The translations under genes and the position numbers were made by a program. Positions 1-6,696 of a stretch of 8,915 bases of DNA are shown here, one piece after another. Source of the DNA: an uncultured Bacilli bacterium (GTDB lineage Bacteria; Bacillota_I; Bacilli_A; RF39; UBA660); assembly GCA_944336815.1 (NCBI GenBank), contig CALVLG010000037.1, positions 1-8,915 of the forward strand, written 5' to 3'. The first letter of the stretch is position 1. Every line of letters begins with the position of its first letter. The notes under the pieces were generated by a model that saw nothing but the letters and a program-made list of their open reading frames with translations, was not told the origin of the DNA and ran no database searches.

Positions 1-1218
1 GATTGCAAATCCCTTCTTTACTAAATCTTCAATCACCGCATTTTCATAATCAACATCTCTTAAAATTGTTTCGTCTTTCAAAAAATAATCAATTTCTTTA
101 TTAGAATAATTAAATTTCACTTCTGCTTTTATAAAGTCTTCATTAAAATCGAAATAAATTTTAACCTCAGGATTTGGCGTAATTACTAAATCTTTAACAC
201 TTGCATCTACTTCTATTTTGTTTTTTACATATCGAATAACGTTATTTTTTAACTTTTCAAAATCTTTCTTATCTACGACAATTTCATTCATCCGCTCATT
301 ATAACATTCTTCTAACAAAAACTTTTCTTTATCGTTTAATTCATAAATCGTATTATCATAAAAAACATAAGCAAAGTCACTTGTAAGCGGCCTAATATCT
401 TCTAAATTTCCCAAAGAAAAACGATATGTTTCATTTTCAAAACGCAAGACTGGACTTAAAGGAAATTCTTTTTTTACTAAAACTGTTCTTTCCGGATATT
501 CCATGTTAATGCCCTCAGGAAAATATTTTATAATCTCGGCAAATAAACGTTCTTCTAAATATAAAGAATTACCATTAAACCGATTATAGCTTTCTAAAAA
601 TTCTAAAAATTCTAAAAACTTTTTATTTTTTTCGTTAAAATAATGTTTATTTGGATCAAAAGTAAAATTAGTCCCAAACAAAAAAGGTTCACCAGCCCGG
701 TAACTTCTCATAAAACCTGCAAGCTTTCCTAAAAGAGAATACATTTTATCGACACCAATCTTAACTTTTAAAACAACATAATCACGATAATAAGAAGATT
801 CAAATGCTAGATAAGGAAGCAAAGATACTTCTTTTTTAGGCCCGCTAGGAGCTTGTAAAGTCCGATCTAAATAATTCAAAAAAGAAGTTGATTTATTTTT
901 AAGCGTTTCTTTACTAGTCGCTTGAAAAATTTTATCGGAATACAAAAGCAAACAAGCAGCAACATGTTTACAAGAATCAGTTTCTCTAAATTGTGGACAA
1001 GTACAAAAAACCGCATATACTTCACTACCGTGTTTATCAACTTGAACCAAATACTTCCGGTAAGTACGCTCAGATTGCACAAAAAACTGCATTTTTAGAT
1101 TATAAGTAGGCCCACTAGAACCAATATAATCAATATAATTTTCATTGTAATCAAGACCTTTTATATAATCTTGACGTGAAACAAGTTGTAAAATCTTTTG
1201 CTTAACTTCATCAATCAT
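1..1218 (-). CDS. SWIM zinc-finger SNF2-family helicase, N-terminal part (cut by window start)
   Basis: The frame is open for exactly 406 codons from the ATG at 1218 to the window edge, so the gene continues to the left. Near the N-terminus there is a SWIM zinc finger, C72-x-C74-x8-C83-x-H85 (CTCPQF...SCKH). The following region, about residues 115-400, reads like the bacterial SNF2-helicase-associated domain: a motif around KMYSLLGKLAGFM, then FGTNFTFDP and a basic/aromatic stretch. Proteins of this family are usually about 1,000-1,100 residues with a C-terminal SNF2 ATPase motor acting on nucleic acid. That motor is not in the window, so helicase identity rests on the N-terminal domains. 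The start is set by AAAGGAG (1226-1232) 7 nt upstream. Its own promoter lies divergent to the small secreted-protein gene. A short in-frame repeat encodes FLEFLEFLE. I consider it most likely a chromosomal neighbour of the operon, not a component. Confidence 0.85.
   Translation of the reverse strand, partial: MIDEVKQKILQLVSRQDYIKGLDYNENYIDYIGSSGPTYNLKMQFFVQSERTYRKYLVQVDKHGSEVYAVFCTCPQFRETDSCKHVAACLLLYSDKIFQATSKETLKNKSTSFLNYLDRTLQAPSGPKKEVSLLPYLAFESSYYRDYVVLKVKIGVDKMYSLLGKLAGFMRSYRAGEPFLFGTNFTFDPNKHYFNEKNKKFLEFLEFLESYNRFNGNSLYLEERLFAEIIKYFPEGINMEYPERTVLVKKEFPLSPVLRFENETYRFSLGNLEDIRPLTSDFAYVFYDNTIYELNDKEKFLLEECYNERMNEIVVDKKDFEKLKNNVIRYVKNKIEVDASVKDLVITPNPEVKIYFDFNEDFIKAEVKFNYSNKEIDYFLKDETILRDVDYENAVIEDLVKKGFAI
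592..618 (-). repeat. 9-bp tandem repeat, three copies, inside the SWIM/SNF2 gene
   Basis: Three perfect head-to-tail copies of TTCTAAAAA run from 592 to 618. The unit is a multiple of three, so the repeat is translated as FLE-FLE-FLE in the SNF2-associated region, within what is probably a helix. Copy-number changes would keep the frame. It is small and may be chance in AT-rich coding sequence. Confidence 0.7.
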
Positions 1219-1244
1219 TACAAAACTCCTTTCTCTGCTTTCCT

Positions 1245-1273
1245 ATTATAACGCGCGTCACCCCAAAAAGCAA
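1245..1273 (-). promoter_or_regulatory. Predicted sigma-A promoter for the SWIM/SNF2 gene
   Basis: On the minus strand there is a perfect TATAAT at 1250-1245 and, 17 bp upstream, TTGCTT at 1273-1268. Transcription would begin near 1238, a few bases before the AAAGGAG ribosome binding site of the SWIM gene. The spacing is ideal and the -35 is a partial match. Predicted by eye only. Confidence 0.6.
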
Positions 1274-1296
1274 ACAAAAGTACTGAATAAAAAAGT

Positions 1297-1308
1297 GTCA
1301 AATTTGAC
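1297..1308. promoter_or_regulatory. Perfect 12-bp palindrome, possible operator between divergent promoters
   Basis: GTCAAATTTGAC is a perfect inverted repeat with no spacer. It lies about 30 bp upstream of the -35 of the plus-strand promoter and about 24 bp upstream of the minus-strand -35, so a bound dimeric regulator could influence both. Its right half also forms a TTGACG (1304-1309) with a weak TACATT (1326-1331) 16 bp further on, which could be a second, regulated plus-strand promoter. No regulator gene is visible in the window. Confidence 0.4.
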
Positions 1309-1338
1309 GTCTAATAATATAATTTTACATTTCTTGTG

Positions 1339-1367
1339 TTGATTATTTCCGTAAAGAATTATACAAT
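1339..1367 (+). promoter_or_regulatory. Predicted sigma-A promoter for the small TasA-like gene
   Basis: TTGATT (1339-1344) and TACAAT (1362-1367) are separated by exactly 17 bp. Transcription would begin near 1374, giving a leader of about 20 nt that runs straight into the AGGAGGTG ribosome binding site. Good spacing and a compact leader support the call. Confidence 0.6.
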
Positions 1368-1394
1368 GATAATGTAAAACTAGGAGGTGCATAT

Positions 1395-2021
1395 ATGAAA
1401 AGTAAATGTAAAATTTTATTGATCATCGCATCATTAGCTTTAACATTAAGTTTAATGAGCAATACGTACTCTCGTTATGTCGCTAATACTACAGGTAATG
1501 TTGATATTGCCTTTGCTAATTGGCAAATTCTTGTAAATGATAACGACATTTTAGCGCAAAATACTTCAAGCATTGAAATAACACCTACTATTTTAGAAAA
1601 CAAAAATATAAAAGAAAATACCATTGCTCCTTCAAGTGAAGGATACTTTGATATAGAAATTGATCCAAGTAATGTTGGTGTATCATTTAACTATCAAATT
1701 AATTTGGCTGTCTTAAACGAAAATATTCCTGATTTATTAATAACTAAATATGCTATTTTAGATGAAACATACACTGAAACAGATGAAATAGTTTATCAAG
1801 ACCTCAATGATAATGTTATTAAAGAAGAATTAGCTTATCAAGAAAATACAACTTTTAAACCATTTACTGTTCGAATCTATTTTGAATGGTTTGACGAAGA
1901 TAATGAAACAATGACTGATGAAATGGATAGTGAAGTTGGTCATGATGCCGCTTTAAATAACACTACTTTACAAATTGAAGCAACAATCAAATTTGAACAA
2001 AGCTTCACAAGCCAAATTTAA
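1395..2021 (+). CDS. Small exported TasA/camelysin-like protein with SipW-type signal peptide
   Basis: This is a 208-residue secreted protein. The N-terminus has a short basic n-region (MKSKCK) and a hydrophobic core at about residues 7-21, followed by NTYSRYVANTTG and a first strand, VDIAFANWQI. That arrangement is typical of substrates of the ER-type signal peptidase SipW, such as TasA and camelysin. The rest alternates polar beta-strand-like segments (PSSEGYFDIEI, SFNYQINL, TVRIYFEWF, LQIEATIKF) with acidic loops, as expected for a jelly-roll-like fibre subunit. It has no LPxTG motif or C-terminal membrane segment. The start is fixed by a consensus AGGAGGTG (1382-1389), 5 nt from the ATG. 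A dedicated promoter and a strong terminator make it a one-gene transcript, suggesting high expression. It faces the operon that encodes two SipW-like peptidases, the likely processing enzymes. The fibre role is inferred from the family; cleavage probably falls near residues 22-30. Confidence 0.8.
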   Translation: MKSKCKILLIIASLALTLSLMSNTYSRYVANTTGNVDIAFANWQILVNDNDILAQNTSSIEITPTILENKNIKENTIAPSSEGYFDIEIDPSNVGVSFNYQINLAVLNENIPDLLITKYAILDETYTETDEIVYQDLNDNVIKEELAYQENTTFKPFTVRIYFEWFDEDNETMTDEMDSEVGHDAALNNTTLQIEATIKFEQSFTSQI

Positions 2022-2068
2022 TAAGACCTTCGGATATTTAATATAAAGAGCTCTAATTGCTCCCTCAT

Positions 2069-2094
2069 AAAAAAGCCTAAAAAAGGCTTTTTTT
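2069..2094 (+). terminator. Intrinsic terminator, probably bidirectional
   Basis: A perfect 10-bp stem (AAAAAAGCCT / AGGCTTTTTT) with a 5-nt A loop ends in a T run, 47 bp after the stop codon of the small TasA-like gene. Because the stem also begins with an A run, it would act as a U-tracted hairpin on the minus strand too, backing up the operon terminator. Confidence 0.85.
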
Positions 2095-2168
2095 ATTATG
2101 TTATTTTAGTTAAATTAAATCATACAAATTGATATTAACATTAACACCATTTACTTCTTATAATAAAC

Positions 2169-2200
2169 AAAAAAAAGTATCTGTAACTATTACAGACACT
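2169..2200 (-). terminator. Intrinsic terminator of the five-gene minus-strand operon
   Basis: Read on the minus strand, AGTGTCTGTAA and TTACAGATACT form an 11-bp stem (one G-U pair) around a 3-nt TAG loop, followed by eight T. It lies about 18 bp after the stop codon of the last operon gene, which marks the operon end. Confidence 0.88.
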
Positions 2201-2217
2201 ATAAGTTTTCAATTTTT

Positions 2218-3438
2218 TTAAACAACTGTAGATGAATCTAAATCCATTTTATTTAAAGTAACAACTGGTAAAACACTACAAGAATTTGTTTTTATCTCTC
2301 CAAATAACTTCGCTGTTTCCGCATCTTTTACAAAAGCAAAGGCTTTATCAGCACTGTAATCACTATTTACCCAATAACATTTATTTGAAGCTAAATAAGG
2401 GAATTTATCACTATTATAAATAAAATAACCATTATAATCTTTACTTTTAGCAATCATCTCATTCATTCTTTCAGTCAAATAAACCTTACCAATAATAACA
2501 TCTGATAACGTATCTCGTTTTAAATAAGATTTATAAATGTCAAATGAAATAACGGATAACATATCTTCAATTGTTAAAGATCTTGTTTGGACACTCCAAT
2601 TGCTAGTGGCCTCATTAAGTAAACTTTCATAATTACCATATTCTCCTGTTGGATATGTTCTTAAAATATCTGGAACAAGCGTTACTGTTTCATCTTTCTT
2701 TTTATTATCCCGATCGATAACAAACATTCTTAAACAAGTATCACTTATCGTATCACAAGGTTTATTTAAAACCACATCATATAATAACATATCCCCAAAA
2801 TTATAACGTAAATCAGGTGCTTCATCAGATTCAATATATTGTTCAGCTTTTAAGCTGATTACAATTTGAATAGTCTTTTTTGGCACATAATTTGGATCTT
2901 CACTTTTTTTAGCTAACTCTTCTTGTTCAAAAGTATATGCTCTGTTACCCCATAAACTATCTAAATCATCTCTTAATGAATCAAGCGGCCAAGAAATTGA
3001 AACCGAAAATTTACTTTCCCCATCTTTAGCTTTAACATAACGATCTTTCAAAGCAATATTGACATGAAACGGAAAAGAATGTGATAAGACATCATCTAGA
3101 TTTTGATTTTCAACATCAACGTTTTCATTAAAAAAACGGGCCGACTGTACTTCATAATTTAAAACAGCATCTGAATCACCCAAATTATGAATTACAATCT
3201 CTTCTAAGGATGTTTCCATTCCTGGATAAACATCATCTAGATTAATCACAATTTGATTTGATACCACTTTTGTATCTTGCATAAATTCAATATTCCATGC
3301 TTTAATATCTACTTCCGTGGATACGGTACTAATACCACTGTAAGCAAACCAAGCTAAAGTTATGGAAATAAAAGATACTGCGATAAAAAACAAAGATAGT
3401 AAATTTAGCTTAACATACGCTTTGTATTTTCGCTTCAT
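2218..3438 (-). CDS. Exported two-domain surface protein with SipW-type signal and TasA-like domain
   Basis: This is a 406-residue exported protein and the last gene of the operon. A basic start (MKRKYKAYVK) precedes a hydrophobic segment at about residues 12-33 and the sequence TLAWFAYSG, a SipW-type signal region. STVSTEVDIKAWNIEF follows, closely like the first strand of the smaller exported protein. Residues 40-200 resemble the TasA/camelysin fold, with VYPGMET, then VIHNLGDSDAVLNYEV, and later strands (FHVNIAL, FSVSISW, IQIVISLKAEQ). Residues 215-406 form a second domain with Cys228, Cys235, Cys354 and Cys387 and a YWVNSDY...LPVVTLNK ending, reminiscent of C-terminal modules in other Bacillota surface proteins; I cannot name it securely. 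There is no sortase motif. The AGGAG (3441-3445) sits only 2 nt before the ATG, an unusually short spacing, and no better in-frame start is visible. The gap to the upstream peptidase gene is 10 nt, which suggests that enzyme processes it. It could be a fibre tip or minor subunit, but this is inferred. Confidence 0.75.
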   Translation of the reverse strand: MKRKYKAYVKLNLLSLFFIAVSFISITLAWFAYSGISTVSTEVDIKAWNIEFMQDTKVVSNQIVINLDDVYPGMETSLEEIVIHNLGDSDAVLNYEVQSARFFNENVDVENQNLDDVLSHSFPFHVNIALKDRYVKAKDGESKFSVSISWPLDSLRDDLDSLWGNRAYTFEQEELAKKSEDPNYVPKKTIQIVISLKAEQYIESDEAPDLRYNFGDMLLYDVVLNKPCDTISDTCLRMFVIDRDNKKKDETVTLVPDILRTYPTGEYGNYESLLNEATSNWSVQTRSLTIEDMLSVISFDIYKSYLKRDTLSDVIIGKVYLTERMNEMIAKSKDYNGYFIYNSDKFPYLASNKCYWVNSDYSADKAFAFVKDAETAKLFGEIKTNSCSVLPVVTLNKMDLDSSTVV

Positions 3439-3448
3439 ATCTCCTCGC

Positions 3449-4018
3449 CTACTTTCTAGATTTTCTTCTTTCTTCTTCTTTATTTAACAAAGATGTAAGC
3501 ATTTCTGAACCAATAGCATAAAATACTGGTACGATGACAAATATTACTAACCCAATTGGTGTTCTAATTGTCTTTGATATAAAAGATAAAATTGTTGTTT
3601 TATAAATAACTTTACCATATATTTGATCAGAATAAACAATTGGATCTTCAATAATGTTTGCCGTTCCTTGCGTATGGAAAAGTAAATTACCATTTTCATC
3701 TTTTTCAATTTCCGTAACTCTATGGGTTACGACTTTATCTTTTACATCACCAGATTTACCAAAATAGCTAATGTCATCACCAACCTTAATATCAGCAGGT
3801 TGAACTTCCTTAGAAAATAAAACATCACCTATTTCATAATCTGGCATCATACTTCCTGAGACAACCGTAAACATTCGATAATCAAAGAAAGATAATTTAT
3901 TATTTGTAAATCTTTGCAAACAAACAACAAGCAAAAACAATATAACAAATAAACCAACAACAACATTCAAAACTGTTTTCACAATTTTTAAAACTTTTTT
4001 CATTTTCTCATTTTTCAT
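3449..4018 (-). CDS. SipW-like (ER/archaeal-type, S26B) signal peptidase I
   Basis: This 189-residue membrane protease would remove signal peptides on the outer face of the membrane. It has a TM segment at about 14-34 and the catalytic serine S56 in VSGSMMPDYEIGD. The general base is His99 in VTHRV, in place of the Lys of ordinary bacterial type I peptidases, which identifies the ER/archaeal class that includes SipW and Sec11. A second TM segment spans about 152-172, ending in a short basic tail. The usual GDAN/GDNN box reads GTAN here (Thr119), so the conserved Asp is missing, although the later Asp125 is kept. The second peptidase in this operon has the intact GDAN. The gene starts 2 nt after the preceding stop, without a clear ribosome binding site, suggesting translational coupling. 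A second ATG five codons in is a possible start. Its likely substrates are the two TasA-like proteins. Confidence 0.9.
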   Translation of the reverse strand: MKNEKMKKVLKIVKTVLNVVVGLFVILFLLVVCLQRFTNNKLSFFDYRMFTVVSGSMMPDYEIGDVLFSKEVQPADIKVGDDISYFGKSGDVKDKVVTHRVTEIEKDENGNLLFHTQGTANIIEDPIVYSDQIYGKVIYKTTILSFISKTIRTPIGLVIFVIVPVFYAIGSEMLTSLLNKEEERRKSRK

Positions 4019-4020
4019 AA

Positions 4021-5148
4021 TTACAAATTCTTCTGTATCCTTTCTAAGTAATCATCCATAGCTGTTTGGAATTTCTTTTTCACATCATCGCTACCAATAA
4101 CTTTTGTCTTTTTATTGTTTCTTATTTCTTTAGCGATCAAAGCCAATAAATCTTCTTCACTTATACTTATTCCACTTCTTATTAACAAATCAACCATTTT
4201 TTGAACTTCTTCAGTTAAAATAAGTAAAACATAATCAGTCATTTGCTTTTTTTGAACCAGTTTTTTACTATTCATAGAACTAAGCACACTATAATCAATA
4301 AAAAAGCTATGGTCTAAAAAGCCTTTTAATAAATCAATGCTATCTTCTAAAACTTTATTTTCTTTAGCATTTTCTTTTGGTTCCGTATCATAAACCCGAA
4401 TATAATCCCATAATCTTGCAGCAATTCGAAAATTCGGGTTCTTTAACGTAATATTAGTTTTCTTTAAAGGAGGCTTAATCGGTTTAACATGTTCCCTAAT
4501 TAATTGCTTCATCATTTCACTATGATACCAACTAGAAACATAATCTTTAATTCTTTTTAATCTTTCTTTAACTTGTTTAATTTCTTGAGCCAATTTTTTA
4601 TCCATTTTTTTATTAGGTAATGACTCAGAAGAAATTACTAACGAAATATCAACCTTTTCTGTTGTTGTTTCACTTTTTCCTTTATATTCCATGCGCTTAT
4701 TATCAACAATATCTAAATTATCTAATATTTTTTCTTTTTCCCGAATAAATCTTGACATATCTTCAATTAATGTATAAAGGAAACGATTTTCATAAATGTT
4801 AAAGGTCTCTTCATTACGCACTTCCAAAATCTTTTTTGGCTCAACAAAATTATCTTCATGAATTTTATTAATATATTGGGTATTTTTAGCTAAATTTTTT
4901 ACACTTTCAACATTAACTCTTTTAGCCCGTTCAACTTTTACAACTTCTTTTTCTTGAATCAACGTCAATTTTGGGTTACGGACAATTATATCGATGAATG
5001 GACAAGCAAACTCCATTTCATCAACCCAGTCAAAAACGAGAAGATCGCTTTGAAATAAAGAACGATATTCTACTTCTGAATTTAACTTTTTAACAAATTT
5101 TTGATGTGCCTCTTTAACCTCTTTATTAACTTTTAAAGCACTTCCCAT
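4021..5148 (-). CDS. DUF2357/McrC-N-like cytoplasmic protein, no visible nuclease domain
   Basis: This is a 375-residue soluble, helix-rich and highly charged protein without signal or TM segments. The motif RNEETFNIYENRFLYTLIEDM (split here: RNEETFNIYENRF, then LYTLIEDM; residues 111-131) resembles the ENRF signature of DUF2357 proteins, which accompany McrB-like NTPases in the way McrC does. A second basic motif, KNPNFRIAARLWDY (236-249), follows a predicted coiled helix at about 180-220. Related proteins often end in a PD-(D/E)xK nuclease. I find no such Asp...Glu-x-Lys core in the C-terminal 120 residues, so it may be an adaptor or regulator instead of a nuclease. It follows the AAA+ gene by 15 nt, with AGGAGG at 5156-5161 placed 7 nt from the ATG. 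The gene order (NTPase then partner) matches mcrB-mcrC. The family assignment is from motif memory and moderate; the function is unknown. Confidence 0.6.
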   Translation of the reverse strand: MGSALKVNKEVKEAHQKFVKKLNSEVEYRSLFQSDLLVFDWVDEMEFACPFIDIIVRNPKLTLIQEKEVVKVERAKRVNVESVKNLAKNTQYINKIHEDNFVEPKKILEVRNEETFNIYENRFLYTLIEDMSRFIREKEKILDNLDIVDNKRMEYKGKSETTTEKVDISLVISSESLPNKKMDKKLAQEIKQVKERLKRIKDYVSSWYHSEMMKQLIREHVKPIKPPLKKTNITLKNPNFRIAARLWDYIRVYDTEPKENAKENKVLEDSIDLLKGFLDHSFFIDYSVLSSMNSKKLVQKKQMTDYVLLILTEEVQKMVDLLIRSGISISEEDLLALIAKEIRNNKKTKVIGSDDVKKKFQTAMDDYLERIQKNL

Positions 5149-5163
5149 TTTTTAACCTCCTAA

Positions 5164-6696
5164 CTAAATACTCTTTTTCAAGTTTTCAAGATATGATATA
5201 CATTCAACCATAACACCTTTGCCATATTTTTTATTCAAATAAGAAATAAATGGATCTATTTCATCACGAATAAAGGCAACACTTAATTGGTCAAATTTAC
5301 GTAATATTTTCTTAGCAATAAAATAATCAATCGCCGCTACTTCGGTTCCCCCACATGCAACATAGACTGCCACAAATGTATTTAATTGTTTCATAATACG
5401 ATTACCAAAAGCGATTCTAAAATGGGAAATAACATAGTTATCCATTTCTTTAACACCTTGTAATCCTTCTTCACTAATAGGATGTTCTTTAATCGCGTCA
5501 GCAAATAATTTATCTAAATAACTAGCATTAATTTGAATAGCTTCTTGTTCCCGACATTTAAAAGGATCAACTTTAGTATTAATATCTAAAGGCATTGCCC
5601 GGTCATATACTTTATCGGTAACCATGAATGTTGAGTCATCGTTGTTGATCGTACCGATATACCAAATATTACCAGGTATTTTAATTCGGCCATTTTTAAT
5701 TTTCTTTGGGTCATTTGGCCAACCACTAGAAACTAAATCAATAATCCATTCATCACGATTTGGCATTTCAAGTGTTGATAGAAAATCAGCAAAATAATAT
5801 TCAACCCGCGCTAAGTTCATTTCATCTAATATGATTGTATGAACATCATCATCAAACGTTGCCCGATAAATTTCACCTAACGCTTTTGTTTCATTAAATT
5901 TCTTGGTAAATTCATTAAAATAACCAAGGAAGTCAGATTTATCACGCCAAGAAGGTTCAACGGCCGCAACGCAAGAATCATTACTAACAAATTTTCCCCA
6001 TGCATAAGCAAGTGATGTCTTTCCAGTACCAGAAATACCTTGTAAAATAATTAACTTACCACAAGCTAGACCAGCAAAGAAAGGCCGTAAAATAGTTTCA
6101 TCATAATAAAGTTTTAATTTACTAGCCGCAAAACAACGAAAATCATCAGTAAGTTCTTCTAAAGTAAAACCATTTTCATAAGTTTTTAAATGGTATCCTT
6201 GCATCTCTTTATCAATATCCACAAGTTTTGGGAAACGAATACTTGGATCACCTTGTTCTTCAGGTACTTCTCCTTCTTCATTCGTTTGTCCTTCCTCTGT
6301 CTGTTCATTAGGATTAATGCCTAATTGTGATACTTTCATGGCCATTAATTCATCTTTTTCTTTCATAAGTTTACGAACTTGTTCATTTAATGAACCAATT
6401 TCTTCTAAAAGTTCTTCCTTATTCAAATCGTTTTTAGCTCGGCGAATAAATTTCTTAACAATAAAGAAAATAAGTAACCCTAATAAAGCTAATACAGCAA
6501 GTAAAAAGATGACTGCAACAACGACCATCAACCATTCGGCCCCATTGAATGCACCTTTATAACTATCAATGACTTTGGTATATTCCGAAATATTAAACAT
6601 TTTAATGATTCCGTTAAACAAACCTTGAAAAATCATCACAAAGCCATCAAAGAAAACAGAAATAAATTCATAGAAAAATCGTAAAAAGGTATTCAT
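5164..6696 (-). CDS. Membrane-anchored McrB-like AAA+ NTPase
   Basis: This 510-residue protein has a hydrophobic, aromatic N-terminus (about 2-34), a clear TM helix at about 55-82, a basic stop, a coiled coil at about 92-120 and an acidic Gln/Glu-rich linker (129-150). The AAA+ domain spans roughly 200-470. Walker A is GISGTGKTS (220-228), Walker B IILDE (288-292), and VEPSWRDKSDFLGYFN lies between them, typical of the McrB/MoxR side of AAA+. GTINNDD (348-354) aligns with the McrB GTMNTAD signature (NxxD), which in McrB reads the guanine base. VYDRA (363-367) supplies a probable arginine finger. McrB is a cytosolic GTPase that drives the McrC nuclease, whereas this one is tethered to the membrane. 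It overlaps the stop codon of the peptidase fusion by 1 nt (TAATG) and has GGAGGAG at 6701-6707. The neighbouring DUF2357 protein is its likely partner. GTP versus ATP use cannot be settled here. Confidence 0.85.
   Translation of the reverse strand: MNTFLRFFYEFISVFFDGFVMIFQGLFNGIIKMFNISEYTKVIDSYKGAFNGAEWLMVVVAVIFLLAVLALLGLLIFFIVKKFIRRAKNDLNKEELLEEIGSLNEQVRKLMKEKDELMAMKVSQLGINPNEQTEEGQTNEEGEVPEEQGDPSIRFPKLVDIDKEMQGYHLKTYENGFTLEELTDDFRCFAASKLKLYYDETILRPFFAGLACGKLIILQGISGTGKTSLAYAWGKFVSNDSCVAAVEPSWRDKSDFLGYFNEFTKKFNETKALGEIYRATFDDDVHTIILDEMNLARVEYYFADFLSTLEMPNRDEWIIDLVSSGWPNDPKKIKNGRIKIPGNIWYIGTINNDDSTFMVTDKVYDRAMPLDINTKVDPFKCREQEAIQINASYLDKLFADAIKEHPISEEGLQGVKEMDNYVISHFRIAFGNRIMKQLNTFVAVYVACGGTEVAAIDYFIAKKILRKFDQLSVAFIRDEIDPFISYLNKKYGKGVMVECISYLENLKKSI

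Noticed and set aside
876..1082. A 68-residue minus-strand frame
   Set aside because: It overlaps the SWIM zinc-finger region in another frame of the same strand, where the SWIM motif proves the real frame.
1395..3438. Sortase-anchored or type IV pilin-like surface proteins
   Set aside because: Neither exported protein has an LPxTG-type motif with C-terminal TM segment, nor a prepilin cleavage motif followed by Glu at position 5. Their N-termini fit SipW-type signals better.
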